64,000 nt of DNA from Pseudomonadota bacterium (GTDB lineage Bacteria; Pseudomonadota; Gammaproteobacteria; Burkholderiales; Burkholderiaceae_B). Position 1 is the first letter of the stretch, and each line of letters starts with the position of its first letter. The stretch lies in NCBI GenBank assembly GCA_023425645.1, contig JAFACG010000034.1, positions 62,001-126,000 of the forward strand. The letters are read 5' to 3'. The translations under genes were made by a program, and so were the position numbers. Under the pieces are notes generated by a model that was given only the letters and a program-made list of their open reading frames with translations, was not told the DNA's origin and ran no database searches. Below, one piece after another: positions 21,351 through 30,139 of this stretch.

Positions 21351-22520
21351 ATGAATGAATGCCTGTACGTGAACGCCGTCGATGCCGTCGGCCGCCCTTT
21401 GTCCATACACGTGAAGGAAGGCCGTATCGCCGCTCTGGAGGGCGCGCTGCCGGCGTTGCCGGGCGTGGATGCCGTGGACCTGGGCGGCAGGGTGGTGCTG
21501 CCGGCTTTCGTGGACGGACATATCCACCTGGACAAGAGCTTCGTGGGCGATCGCTGGCGCCCGCATCAGCCGGCAGGCAACCTGCGCGAGCGTCTGGCGG
21601 TGGAGAAACGCGAGCTGGCCGGCGCGCTGCCTATCGCGCAGCGCGCCCAGGCTTTGCTGCGCCAGGCTTCGGCCTTCGGCACCCAGGCCATGCGCAGCCA
21701 CGTGGACGTGGATGCCACGACCGGCCTGGAGCATCTGTTCGCCGTGATGCAGGTGCGCGAGGAGTGGAAGGACCGCATGGACATCGAACTGGTGGCTTTT
21801 CCGCAAGCCGGCGTGATGAGCTGCGCCGGCACGGCCGATGTACTGGAAGCGGCAGCGCGCGAGGGCGTGGACGTCATCGGCGGCATCGATCCCACCATGC
21901 TGGACGGTGATGCGGACGGCCAGCTCGACCTCATCTTCGGTATCGCCGACCGGCATGGCGCCAAGCTGGATATCCATCTGCACGAACCCGGCCGGATCTG
22001 CCGCGAGCAATTGCAGCGCATCGCCGCGCGCACCCGTGCGCTGGGCCTGGAAGGCCGTGTCGCCGTCAGCCATGCCTACGGCCTGGGCGACCTCGATCCC
22101 GCGCAGCTGGATGCAGCGGCCCGGGAACTGGCCCGCTCCGGTATCGCCATCATGACCAACGCGCCCGGCAATCACGGTTTTCCGCCTGTCCTGGCCTTGC
22201 GCCAGGCGGGCGCCACGGTGTTCACGGGCAATGACAATATCCAGGACGCCTGGTGGCCCTATGGGAACGGTGACATGCTGCAGCGCGCCATGCTGATCGG
22301 TTACCGTTCCGGTTTTTATTTGGACGAGGAGCTTGCGGTGGCGCTGGACATGGCCACGGAGGCGGCCGCCCGCGTGCTGGGCCTGCAGGGTTATGGGCTG
22401 CGCGTGGGCAACGACGCCAATTTCGTGGCCGTGCCGGCGCCCAATGCCGCCGCGGCCGTGGCGGCGGCGCCCGCCGAGCGCCTGGTGCTGCGCCGCGGAC
22501 AGCGTATCGACGGGTGCTGA
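21351..22520 (+). CDS. Amidohydrolase, cytosine deaminase-like
   Basis: 389 residues from ATG 21351, with GGAAAGAG at 21336-21343. A metal-dependent TIM-barrel hydrolase of the amidohydrolase superfamily. The HxH metal motif is FVDGHIHLDKSF near residue 64, a further His is in KLDIHLHEPG near 205, VAVSHAYGLG near 238 supplies the next metal His, and the Asp is in FTGNDNIQDAWWPYGNGDML near 292. The DNIQDxWxPxGxGDML segment is characteristic of cytosine deaminase/atrazine-metabolising relatives. The substrate could be cytosine or a related cyclic amide. It stands alone. Confidence 0.85.
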   Translation: MNECLYVNAVDAVGRPLSIHVKEGRIAALEGALPALPGVDAVDLGGRVVLPAFVDGHIHLDKSFVGDRWRPHQPAGNLRERLAVEKRELAGALPIAQRAQALLRQASAFGTQAMRSHVDVDATTGLEHLFAVMQVREEWKDRMDIELVAFPQAGVMSCAGTADVLEAAAREGVDVIGGIDPTMLDGDADGQLDLIFGIADRHGAKLDIHLHEPGRICREQLQRIAARTRALGLEGRVAVSHAYGLGDLDPAQLDAAARELARSGIAIMTNAPGNHGFPPVLALRQAGATVFTGNDNIQDAWWPYGNGDMLQRAMLIGYRSGFYLDEELAVALDMATEAAARVLGLQGYGLRVGNDANFVAVPAPNAAAAVAAAPAERLVLRRGQRIDGC

Positions 22521-22593
22521 CCGCGGGCCGCTGCAAGGCCAAGGCTCTTGTCGGCCTGGAAGGCCGGCGGTCTTGCAGCGGCGTCGGGCAGGC

Positions 22594-22941
22594 TCAGCGC
22601 GGAACGGGGCAGGTGAGGTCCCCTTCCTCGCAGGACGTGTAGCGTTCCAGTTCCTGGACGCGCTGCTGAGTCACGGCTTCCAGGCAGGCCTGCATGGCCA
22701 AGGGATAGGCGCTGCCGCCGTCCACCGCCGAGGCCTGGAATTTGCATTCCGCGTCCCGGAACTTCATCCAGGCCCGCTGCGCGTCCACCAGCAATTTCTT
22801 GCCGTCCGCATCGTCTTTGAGACGGGCGACGATTTCCTGATACGTCTTGTTGAGCTGCGCATCGACGGCCTTGTAGCTGTCGTTGGCGTGGGCGGCGAAG
22901 GATGCCGTCAGGGCGAGCAGTGCAAGCAGGTGCTTATGCAT
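22594..22941 (-). CDS. Secreted DUF1311/LprI-type protein
   Basis: 115 residues from ATG 22941, preceded by AGGGAAC as ribosome site. A signal peptide (MHKHLLALLALTASFAAHA) is followed by the DUF1311 pattern: LNKTYQEIVARLKDDADGKKLLVDAQRAW-like helix pair, WMKFRDAECKFQAS and a later ACLEAVTQQRVQELERY with conserved cysteines. This domain is found in LprI-type lysozyme inhibitors and many periplasmic proteins of unknown role; inhibition of lysozyme is a possibility only. The frame extends to 22983, but the inner Met fits the signal peptide better. Confidence 0.8.
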   Translation of the reverse strand: MHKHLLALLALTASFAAHANDSYKAVDAQLNKTYQEIVARLKDDADGKKLLVDAQRAWMKFRDAECKFQASAVDGGSAYPLAMQACLEAVTQQRVQELERYTSCEEGDLTCPVPR

Positions 22942-23026
22942 GTATTGTTCCCTTGAAATGGCGCGCCTGAGATGATGGCGCAACGGCGTGTATCGTAACC
23001 TGCCGGGCGGCTGTTGCGGCGAGGAC

Positions 23027-23962
23027 TCAGGCGCCGGGCAGGTCCGCGTCGCCCGTGTCCAGGCAGGGGGCCAGGATGTCGGCCAGCCACGTGCTGAAGA
23101 CCTGGACGCGCCGCGACAGATGACGCCGGTGCGGGTAGACGATCTGCACCGGCATGCTGGGCGCCGGCCAGTCCTGCAGTATCTGAACCAGCTCGCCGCT
23201 TTGCAGATGCTCCTGCACGTCGAAGGCAGGGATCTGTATCAGTCCCAGGCCCGCCAGGCAACAGGCGATGTAGGTTTCGGCATTATTGGCCGACACCCGC
23301 GTCTGCATCGCCTGGGTGCGTGTCTGTCCATGCTCGCGCCACTCCCAGGGGGCGAGGCGGCCTGCGGCTGGCGCCGCGTAATGGATGGCGTAGTGCTGCG
23401 CCAGATCCTGCGGGATATGGGGCGTTCCATGGCGCGCCAGGTAGGAGGGGCTGGCGCAATTGATCATTCTGAACACGCCCAGCGGCCGCGCCACCAGGCT
23501 GCTGGCCGCCATCTCGCCCACTCTCAGGGCGCAGTCCACGCCTTCGTGCACCAGGTCCACGGTACGATCGCTGGAACCCAGGTCTATCTGGATGCCGGGA
23601 TGGCGTTCCAGAAACCGGGGCAGGGCCGGCGCCACCTGCCGCCGCGCAAGGCGGCTGGGCAGGTCCACGCGCAGGCGCCCGTTCAGGCCGCGGATGTCGG
23701 GCTTGAACAGATGCTCCAGTTCCTCGCTGTCGTTCACCAGGGCCATGGCGCGCTCCAGCAGTGCTTCTCCATCGCGGGTCAGGCTTACGCGGCGGGTCGT
23801 GCGGTTGAAGAGCCGCGCGCCCAGCCGGTTTTCCAGTTGCTGGATCGCCAGCGAGATCGTGGGCCGCGGCAGGCCCAACTGCTCGGCTGCCGCGGTGAAC
23901 CCGCCGCTGTGGGCGACGCGGATGAAGATGCGGAACTGGTCGATGCGGTCCATGGGATGCAT
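23027..23962 (-). CDS. LysR-family transcriptional regulator
   Basis: 311 residues from ATG 23962 (23953 is equally possible). An N-terminal winged helix-turn-helix reads DQFRIFIRVAHSGGFTAAAEQLGLPRPTISLAIQQLE with the standard LysR spacing, followed by a substrate-binding domain of the CrgA-type clade. It is divergent from the SDR gene at 24063, with about 100 bp between them, the classic arrangement in which the LysR protein controls its neighbour. The inducer is unknown. Confidence 0.92.
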   Translation of the reverse strand: MHPMDRIDQFRIFIRVAHSGGFTAAAEQLGLPRPTISLAIQQLENRLGARLFNRTTRRVSLTRDGEALLERAMALVNDSEELEHLFKPDIRGLNGRLRVDLPSRLARRQVAPALPRFLERHPGIQIDLGSSDRTVDLVHEGVDCALRVGEMAASSLVARPLGVFRMINCASPSYLARHGTPHIPQDLAQHYAIHYAAPAAGRLAPWEWREHGQTRTQAMQTRVSANNAETYIACCLAGLGLIQIPAFDVQEHLQSGELVQILQDWPAPSMPVQIVYPHRRHLSRRVQVFSTWLADILAPCLDTGDADLPGA

Positions 23963-24062
23963 TGGTAGTGATTTCTGGATAGTGTAGATGCAAAGCCTGG
24001 ATTTATTCGACTTCAATTGCTAAATAAAGTCATCGAATCCCTCATCCCAAAAGGAGATCTCC
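23963..24062. promoter_or_regulatory. Divergent LysR/SDR control region
   Basis: A 100-bp, rather AT-rich interval between the divergent LysR and SDR genes. By position it should carry the T-N11-A operator and both promoters. AAGGAG at about 24050-24055 is the ribosome site of the SDR gene. No single operator could be fixed by eye. Confidence 0.5.
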
Positions 24063-24836
24063 ATGACTCAACACAGTATCGAAGGCAAAGTCGTGCTCGT
24101 GGCCGGCGGCGCCAAGAACCTGGGCGGCCTGATCGCCCGCGACCTGGCCGCGCACGGCGCTGCGGCCGTGGCGATCCATTACCATAGCGCGGCCTCCAAG
24201 GACGATGCCGAGGCCACCCTGGCCGCCATCCGCAAGACAGGGGCCAAGGCAGTGGCCCTGCAGGCGGACCTGAGTTCGGCGGGCGCCGTCGAGCGTTTGT
24301 TCTCCGAAGCGGTTGCCGCTGTGGGCAGGCCCCACATCGCCATCAATACCGTGGGCAAGGTGCTCAAGAAGCCCATTCTGGAGGTCAGCGAGGCGGAGTA
24401 CGATGAAATGAGCGCCGTCAATGCCAAAAGCGCCTTCTTCTTCCTGAAGGAAGCAGGCCGGCATGTGCAGGACGGGGGCAAGATCTGCACGCTGGTGACC
24501 TCCCTGCTGGGCGCCTTTACGCCCTTTTATGCCGCCTATGCCGGCACCAAGGCCCCTGTGGAGCATTTCACCCGCGCCGCCGCCAAGGAGCTGGGCACGC
24601 GCGGCATTTCAGTGACGGCCGTGGGCCCCGGTCCCATGGACACTCCATTTTTCTATCCCGCTGAAGGCGAGGATGCGGTGGCCTATCACAAGACGGCGGC
24701 CGCCCTGTCCCCGTTCAGCCAGACGGGGCTGACCGACATCGAAGACGTGGTGCCATTCATTCGCCACCTGGTGAGCGACGGCTGGTGGATCACGGGCCAG
24801 ACCATTCTCGTCAATGGCGGCTACACCACGAAGTAG
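24063..24836 (+). CDS. Short-chain dehydrogenase/reductase
   Basis: 257 residues, classical SDR. The cofactor loop is VAGGAKNLGG (residues 13-22), the ADLS segment near 69 hints at NADP or NAD preference without deciding it, the NNAG motif is modified to NTVG, and the catalytic set is Ser (LVTSLLG), Tyr and Lys in YAAYAGTK near 159-166. It is transcribed divergently from the LysR gene and is the likely target of that regulator. Substrate not known. Confidence 0.9.
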   Translation: MTQHSIEGKVVLVAGGAKNLGGLIARDLAAHGAAAVAIHYHSAASKDDAEATLAAIRKTGAKAVALQADLSSAGAVERLFSEAVAAVGRPHIAINTVGKVLKKPILEVSEAEYDEMSAVNAKSAFFFLKEAGRHVQDGGKICTLVTSLLGAFTPFYAAYAGTKAPVEHFTRAAAKELGTRGISVTAVGPGPMDTPFFYPAEGEDAVAYHKTAAALSPFSQTGLTDIEDVVPFIRHLVSDGWWITGQTILVNGGYTTK

Positions 24837-24893
24837 TTGAATGGCCCGACTGGGCCGCTCCCGGGCTCTTGCCCGGGGGCGGCCGCCTCTTGT

Positions 24894-25094
24894 TCACGAG
24901 CCGGGCGGATCGTTGGGGTCCGGCTGTGCAGGCGGCTCCGGGGGGAGTTCCACGGGGCTGCGGTCGGGATCGATTTCCGGCGGCTGGTCAGGCTTGTGGC
25001 CGGGGTAGGGCGTGCGATCCGGGCTGGGGGCGGGCGGTCTGCGGGGATCGGGCTCAGGGCCTGGCGCGAGTCTGGGATCTGGCGTGAGAGGCAT
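24894..25094 (-). CDS. Short proline-rich protein, unknown function
   Basis: 66 residues, almost one third proline with many Asp, Glu and Arg, in a pattern of P-D-P and P-P-x repeats (DPRLAPGPEPDPRRPPAPSP and onward). ATG 25094 has AAGGAG five to six bases upstream on the minus strand, a convincing ribosome site. There is no signal peptide or hydrophobic stretch, so it should be soluble and disordered. It converges on the SDR gene. It may be a small linker-like or stress-associated protein; no family was recognised. Confidence 0.55.
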   Translation of the reverse strand: MPLTPDPRLAPGPEPDPRRPPAPSPDRTPYPGHKPDQPPEIDPDRSPVELPPEPPAQPDPNDPPGS

Positions 25095-25502
25095 GCTTGC
25101 TCCTTGTCGAAAAGAAAGTGACGCGGGACTTGCTGCCGTTTCATGCTAGGACCTTCCGGTCGTGCATTTCGCACCAGATGCAAGCATCCGTACGAAAAAA
25201 TGCCGTCCCGGCCAAGTTCGCGCCGAAGTTGCGCCTGCCGCCGGCATAAAGAGAAACGCGGGCGCGTATCTTACTACTTTTCAGTCTCCAGGGCGTGAGT
25301 CGAGGTCAATATGGACTATCACCCGCGCATGAAAAAACAATGTGTAAGCGCCGGTAGTAATTGGATGCCCTTATGCCCGACAAGGTTGCTTGCACCTCGT
25401 GCCGGGTTTGATTCCGCTTGGTCGGGGTTCGCGCATCATCTGGCGGGGTTCCTCCTTGCAGAGGGAAGGAGGACACAACACATATAACAGAACGGAGACA
25501 CT
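25095..25502. other. Intergenic region with porin leader, no gene seen
   Basis: About 400 bp between the proline-rich gene and the porin gene. Contains the porin promoter and a long leader. GGAGG and GGAG segments lie near 25467-25500 before the porin ATG. No supported frame. Confidence 0.5.
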
Positions 25503-26549
25503 ATGGCTTTGAAAACGCCGGTTTTGGCATGCGGTCTGCTGGCCGCAACGCTGAGTATGGGGACTACTGTTTGTGCACAGTCCAGTGTCCAATTATATGG
25601 ACTTGTCGATGCTTGGACGGGGGTGCATAAACCCGTAGGCGGCCGCGAGCGGGCCTGGACGCAAGGCGGCGGTGGCATGACGACTTCGTATTGGGGCTTG
25701 AAAGGCCAGGAAGACTTGACGGGCGGTGTCAAGGCAATATTCGCGATGGAAGGCTTCTTCCGGCCTGAAACCGGGGAATCGGGAAGATTCAATGGGGATC
25801 CCATGTTTTCCCGTAGCGCGTATGTGGGGCTGCAGAGCGAGGACGTGGGCGCGCTGACTTTGGGGCGCCTGACCACGCCTTACTTTCTTTCCACTATTCT
25901 TTTCAATCCCTTTGGCGATTCCTACACTTTTTCTCCCGCGGTCTTCCACACCTATCTGGGCATGCAGGGACAGGGCGTGCTGGGCGACTCGGGCTGGAGC
26001 AATGCCGTTAAATACACCACCCCCAATTTCAATGGCCTGACGGCGAACCTGATCTATGGCTTCAGCAATGAGGCCAATAAATCGGGCTCCAATAAATGGG
26101 GGGGCAATGCCATGTATTTCAATGGCGCCTTTTCTGCGACCCTGGCTTACCAGCAAAACAAATTCAACAACAGGGCCGATGACCTGGAGAGCATCATTCC
26201 GGGTTTCCGCCAGCAGCGGGCAGCCCAGTTAGGCATGGCCTATGACTTTGAGTTCGTTAAACTGTTCGCACTGTTTCAGTACGTGAAAAATGCCATCCAC
26301 AGCGGTGACATTTCCATGAAAGGCGGCCAACTGGGGGTGTCCGTGCCCATGGGGGGCGGCAGCGTCCTGGCTTCCTATGGACATACGCGCAGCAGCGGCG
26401 CCAGCGAAGTCAAACGCAACAGTTGGGCGCTGGGCTATGACTACAAGCTCTCCAAACGGACCGATGTTTATGCGGCCTACTACAGCGATAAAGTCACGGA
26501 CTTGAGCCGTGGAGATACATTCGGCGTGGGTATACGCACGACCTTCTAG
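25503..26549 (+). CDS. Gram-negative (Neisserial/OmpC-type) outer membrane porin
   Basis: 348 residues. A signal peptide (MALKTPVLACGLLAATLSMG...VCA) is cut before QSSVQLYGLVDAW, the usual first strand of betaproteobacterial trimeric porins. The family motif LKGQEDLTGGVKAIFAMEG follows, then alternating amphipathic strands with Tyr/Phe girdles. It ends with a terminal aromatic (VGIRTTF), the Phe needed for BAM recognition. Sixteen strands are expected. GGAG precedes ATG 25503. A terminator follows. Confidence 0.95.
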   Translation: MALKTPVLACGLLAATLSMGTTVCAQSSVQLYGLVDAWTGVHKPVGGRERAWTQGGGGMTTSYWGLKGQEDLTGGVKAIFAMEGFFRPETGESGRFNGDPMFSRSAYVGLQSEDVGALTLGRLTTPYFLSTILFNPFGDSYTFSPAVFHTYLGMQGQGVLGDSGWSNAVKYTTPNFNGLTANLIYGFSNEANKSGSNKWGGNAMYFNGAFSATLAYQQNKFNNRADDLESIIPGFRQQRAAQLGMAYDFEFVKLFALFQYVKNAIHSGDISMKGGQLGVSVPMGGGSVLASYGHTRSSGASEVKRNSWALGYDYKLSKRTDVYAAYYSDKVTDLSRGDTFGVGIRTTF

Positions 26550-26575
26550 CAGGCATCCGGTCCTGGATGACGTAC

Positions 26576-26607
26576 AAGCGGCGCGCCCGTGGACGCGCCG
26601 CTTGTTT
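26576..26607. terminator. Bidirectional terminator between porin and aldolase genes
   Basis: A 10-bp stem (AAGCGGCGCG at 26576-26585 with CGCGCCGCTT at about 26593-26602) is followed on the plus strand by GTTTTT. It lies between convergent genes. Confidence 0.8.
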
Positions 26608-26620
26608 TTCCGGCGATGGC

Positions 26621-27394
26621 TCAGGCCAGGCGCGTGCGGGCGGTGGCCAGAGCGGCTGCGGCGGCCGAGCGCAGGCACTGTATGTCGCTGCCTATTGCGA
26701 TCAGCCTGGCTCCAGCCTTGTAGTAGTCGCTGGCCAGGTCCATGTTGGGCGCCAGCACGCCGGCCATCTTGCCGGCCGCCTCGGTCTGCCGGATCCCTTC
26801 CACGATGGCGGCCTTGACGCGGGGGTGCTCGGGTTCGCCCAGATGGCCCATGTCGGCGGACAGGTCGGCCGGTCCGAAAAAAAGAATGTCGTTTTCAGGC
26901 AGGCTGGTGAATTCGGGGATGGATTCGAGCGCTTGCACGGTCTCGATCTGGATGGCGATCACGATTTCCCGGGCTGCGTCGGCCAGGTAGCCGGGCTGTT
27001 GTCCATACCGGGCGGCGCGCCCGGCCGTGGACACGCCGCGCGCGCCTGCGGGGGCATAGCGGGTGGCATGGATGATGTCCTGCGCCTGCCCGACATTCTC
27101 GACATAGGGAAAGAGCAGGTTCTTGGCCCCGGCGTCCAGCAGGCGCTTGATGGTGACGCGGTCGTTGCCGGGCGGACGCACGAAGCCGCTTACTTGAGAG
27201 GAGTCCGGCACGCGCAGTTGGTCGATGATGTCGCCCAGGCTGTTCGGAGCGTGCTCCATGTCCAGCAGGAGCCAGTCGTAATCGGTGGTGGACAGCACTT
27301 CCACTGCCGTGGCGCTGGTCAGGGAGCTCCAGAGGCCGATCAAGCGCTCGCCTCGGTCCACGCGCTCTTTGAGCGTATTGAATTTGCAGGGCAT
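26621..27394 (-). CDS. HpcH/HpaI-type aldolase (2-keto-3-deoxy acid aldolase family)
   Basis: 257 residues from ATG 27394 (MPCKFNTLKERVDRGERLIG). A class II, metal-dependent TIM-barrel aldolase, cleaving 4-hydroxy-2-oxo acids to pyruvate and an aldehyde. The LLLDMEHAPN segment carries the catalytic base region, KNLLFPYVENVGQA follows, then the GVST...ARYG loop, IAIQIETVQALE with the metal-binding Glu, and FFGPADLSADMG with the metal-binding Asp. It begins 7 bp after the stop of the broken TctC-type gene, so the two formed one transcription unit for uptake and use of a carboxylic acid. A longer frame to 27484 overlaps that gene and is rejected. Confidence 0.9.
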   Translation of the reverse strand: MPCKFNTLKERVDRGERLIGLWSSLTSATAVEVLSTTDYDWLLLDMEHAPNSLGDIIDQLRVPDSSQVSGFVRPPGNDRVTIKRLLDAGAKNLLFPYVENVGQAQDIIHATRYAPAGARGVSTAGRAARYGQQPGYLADAAREIVIAIQIETVQALESIPEFTSLPENDILFFGPADLSADMGHLGEPEHPRVKAAIVEGIRQTEAAGKMAGVLAPNMDLASDYYKAGARLIAIGSDIQCLRSAAAAALATARTRLA

Positions 27395-27401
27395 GGCGGC
27401 C

Positions 27402-28370
27402 TCAGTCAATGGAGACCTGGGCCTGGGTTGCGACCGCCTTCCACTTGGCATCGCTCTCGGCCACGAATTGTTTGAATTGCGCAACCGTTCCGGTCGCCAC
27501 CTTGTCTCCTTGCTGCTGGAGGCGCTCCCGCATTCCGGGATCGCTCATCGCCTTGTTGAAGGCGGTGTTGAGCGTCGTGATGACGTCCTAGGGCGTGCCC
27601 GCCGGCGCGAAGATGCCGATCCAGCCGGAGAACTCGAAGTCCTTCACGCCTGCCTCGGTCATGGTGGGCAGGGCGGAGGGGCGTCGCGCCCCCGTGGTGG
27701 CCAGAGCCTTGAGCTAGCCCGCCTGGATTTGCGGCAGCACGTTGGGAATGTTGGTGATCGAGAAGGTGGCTTCGCCGTTGAGCAGCGCCAGGGCCGTCTG
27801 CGATCCGCCCGCGTAGGGAATGTGTTCGAACTGGACCTTGGCGCTGTCGCGGAAGTACTCGCCGGCCAGGTGGACCAGGGTGCCGTTTCCCGTCGAGGCA
27901 TAGTTGTATGCTCCCGGCTTGTCGTTCAGGAACTGGATGAATTCGGCCACGGTGCTGCCCGGAAAGGCCTGGCTGGTTGCCAGCACGAATGGCGAGGAGG
28001 TCAGCTGGACCACCGGCGCCAGGGCTTTGGCGGGATCGTAGCCCAGGTTCTTGTAGACGGCGGGGGAGATCGAGATGGGCCCCACGCCCGAGAGCAGGAT
28101 GGTGTAGCCGTCGGGTCTGGCCTGGGAGACGATGCGCCCGCCCAGCGTGCCGCCGGCTCCCGGCTTGTTCTCCACGATGAACTGCTGGCCCAGTTCGGTG
28201 CGCAGGCGTTCGGCCGCCAGGCGGGCCACGACGTCGAAGGCACCCCCGGCCACGAAGGGAACGACGAGCGTGACGGGACGCTGGGGATAGCCTTGGGCCT
28301 GTGCAGCCAGAGGAAGGGCCAGCGGGATGCAAGCCAGCAAAGCAGCCGCGTTCTTATTGAATACTGACAT
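27402..28370 (-). pseudogene. TctC/Bug-type solute-binding protein gene with two in-frame TAG codons
   Basis: The frame reads as a normal 322-residue Bug protein from ATG 28370 to TGA 27402: a signal peptide (MSVFNKNAAALLACIPLALP), then YPQRPVTLVVPFVAGGAFDVVAR, the ENKPGAGGTLGG loop, DGYTILLSG and so on. Two TAG codons interrupt it at 27714-27716 (after PNVLPQIQAG, before LKALATT) and 27588-27590 (after IFAPAGTP, before DVITTLNTAF). Both keep the frame and both would become Gln by one T-to-C change. Everything after each TAG still matches the family, so the damage is recent. As it stands the product would end at residue 218 and could not form the second lobe. It would serve a tripartite tricarboxylate transporter, whose membrane genes are not here. 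Confidence 0.88.
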
Positions 28371-28598
28371 GTTTTGTCTCTTTATTTGATACTTTTTCTA
28401 AGGTCTGAGCATACTAACACCGAAAATTGAGACTAATGGTTCCATTTTGTTGTTTTTCAGGGTAAATGCTAAGGCGGCTTATCGGTTGAACGAGAACCCG
28501 GCTGACGTGGCAACTGTATCCATGTGCAAGGCCGCCTCGGTCCCGCTTTTCTTATCTGCTATAAGAACAGGTCAGAGATTCATACAGGGAAAAGAGAG

Positions 28599-28859
28599 AT
28601 GATCACGCGACTATTGGGCCGATCCGCCATCCTGCTGGCTTGTTCCGCCGCGCTTGCCGCCTGCTCTTCCGGCGGTTCGAGCACGGTCGGCGGGTCGAGC
28701 GGCTCGAGCGGTATTTCACGCTTGTTCAATGAATGCGCCTGGAACCGCAGCAACTGCATGCATGAAGGACGCTATGAGCCCGGCGAGCGCGAGTACGCCG
28801 AGCAAGAGGCCAGGGACTTGAACCGGGCGTCCGCCGCCCGCTTGCGCCGGGGGCTGTGA
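28599..28859 (+). CDS. Small lipoprotein, unknown function
   Basis: 86 residues from ATG 28599 with AAGAGAG upstream. The signal peptide ends in a clear lipobox, LAAC (AILLACSAALAAC), and Ser follows the Cys, which favours outer-membrane sorting. A Gly/Ser linker comes next (SSGGSSTVGGSSGSSG), then a short charged domain with two cysteines (ECAWNRSNC) that may form a disulfide. No family recognised. It lies 43 bp upstream of the BASS-family gene in the same direction. Confidence 0.75.
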   Translation: MITRLLGRSAILLACSAALAACSSGGSSTVGGSSGSSGISRLFNECAWNRSNCMHEGRYEPGEREYAEQEARDLNRASAARLRRGL

Positions 28860-28902
28860 GCATTTAAGGTTGCGGGTCTGAACAATTCGGCAGGAAAGCG
28901 GG

Positions 28903-29901
28903 ATGGGCCTGGAAAGAATCCGCGACAGCCTGGAGGGCAGGCAGATCGCGATCTATTTTGGCGCGGCGGCGATTGCCCTCGGCGTGGCCCTGTTCGTTCC
29001 CGGCGCGACAATGCTGGAAGCGGCTGTCAATCCCGCTCTGGCCTTCATGCTGTATGTGACCTTCTTGCAGGTTCCGCTCGTGGATCTGGGCCAGGCCTTG
29101 AAGCAGACGCGGTTCATGGCCGTGTTGCTCCTGTCCAACTTCGTGTTGATGCCGGCGCTGGTCTTCGCGCTTGCCGGCTTGCTGCCGGACGAGCCCATGC
29201 TGCGGCTGGGCGTCATGCTGGTGCTGCTGGCGCCTTGCATTGATTATGTCGTCACGTTTGCCCACCTGGGCCGCGCGGACGCTCGGGCGCTTCTGGCCTC
29301 GACGCCGGTGTTGCTGCTGGTGCAGATGCTGCTGTTGCCTCTCTACCTGAAATTCGCATTCGGACGGGATGTTGCTCTTTACATCGACGCCGGCCCTTTC
29401 CTGGATGCGTTCTTGTGGCTGATCGCCGCGCCGCTGGTCCTGGCCGGCCTCACCCAGTTCCTGGCCGCGCGCCGCAGAGGATGGAGGCGCGCACAGCAAG
29501 TGTTCGGCCTGGCGCCCGTGCCTGCCACGGCATTGGTGCTGTTCATTGTCATCGCGGCGGTGGCGCCGCAGCTGGGCTCGGCCATGGGCGCCGTCCTGCT
29601 GGTCCTGCCCGTCTATCTCGCGTACGCCATCATCGCACCGATGTGCGGCTGGTGGCTGGCGCGCAGGGCCAGACTGGACGTTCCGGCCAGCCGGGCCGTC
29701 GCGTTCAGTTCGGCCACGCGCAATTCCCTGGTGGTCCTGCCCTTGGCCCTGTCCATCCCAGGCGCCATTCCCGTTCTGCCGGCCGTCATCGTGACGCAGA
29801 CGCTGGTCGAGCTGCTGGCGGAGCTGGTCTACGTGCGCTTGGCGGCGCGGTGGGGTGCGGGCATGGCCGGGCGTGCGGATCAGCATTTGCCGGGTGATTG
29901 A
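28903..29901 (+). CDS. BASS-superfamily permease, arsenic-resistance/ACR3-like
   Basis: 332 residues with nine or ten membrane helices. It resembles the Acr3-like branch of the bile acid:sodium symporter superfamily: LAPCIDYVVTFAHLGRADARALLASTPVLLLVQMLLLPLY holds the Cys and the conserved loop, and FSSATRNSLVVLPLAL holds the broken-helix region. Arsenite export is a guess from family resemblance: no arsR or arsC lies beside it, so another anion is possible. ATG 28903. The accessory island begins about 95 bp after its stop. Confidence 0.78.
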   Translation: MGLERIRDSLEGRQIAIYFGAAAIALGVALFVPGATMLEAAVNPALAFMLYVTFLQVPLVDLGQALKQTRFMAVLLLSNFVLMPALVFALAGLLPDEPMLRLGVMLVLLAPCIDYVVTFAHLGRADARALLASTPVLLLVQMLLLPLYLKFAFGRDVALYIDAGPFLDAFLWLIAAPLVLAGLTQFLAARRRGWRRAQQVFGLAPVPATALVLFIVIAAVAPQLGSAMGAVLLVLPVYLAYAIIAPMCGWWLARRARLDVPASRAVAFSSATRNSLVVLPLALSIPGAIPVLPAVIVTQTLVELLAELVYVRLAARWGAGMAGRADQHLPGD

Positions 29902-29995
29902 ATCGTATCTCGTCCAATGAGAGTACGACCCAGATGTTCTTGACTCGGGGCTTCCGGTGCCGCTCGAGTCTCAAGGCCTTGCCCTCGCATGCACA

Positions 29996-30028
29996 GGAAC
30001 GCCAGATGTTCATCGGTTACCCAGACTT
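29996..30028 (+). promoter_or_regulatory. HrpL-type ECF promoter box, unit A
   Basis: GGAAC (29996-30000), 15 bases, GTTAC (30016-30020), then CCA, giving GGAAC-N15-GTTACnnA. The unit A start codon is 120 bp further on. The spacing equals that of the five other boxes in the island and fits the known HrpL form GGAACC-N15/16-CCACnnA. Confidence 0.75.
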
Positions 30029-30139
30029 GAGATAGCGGCAGTTGCGCCGCGACGGCCACGTGTTTGTTTCTGTGGCGCAGGCCATCAGCGTTCCTGATCC
30101 CGGGTCAGGTCCTGAGGTCTGATTTACTCAAGGATGATC

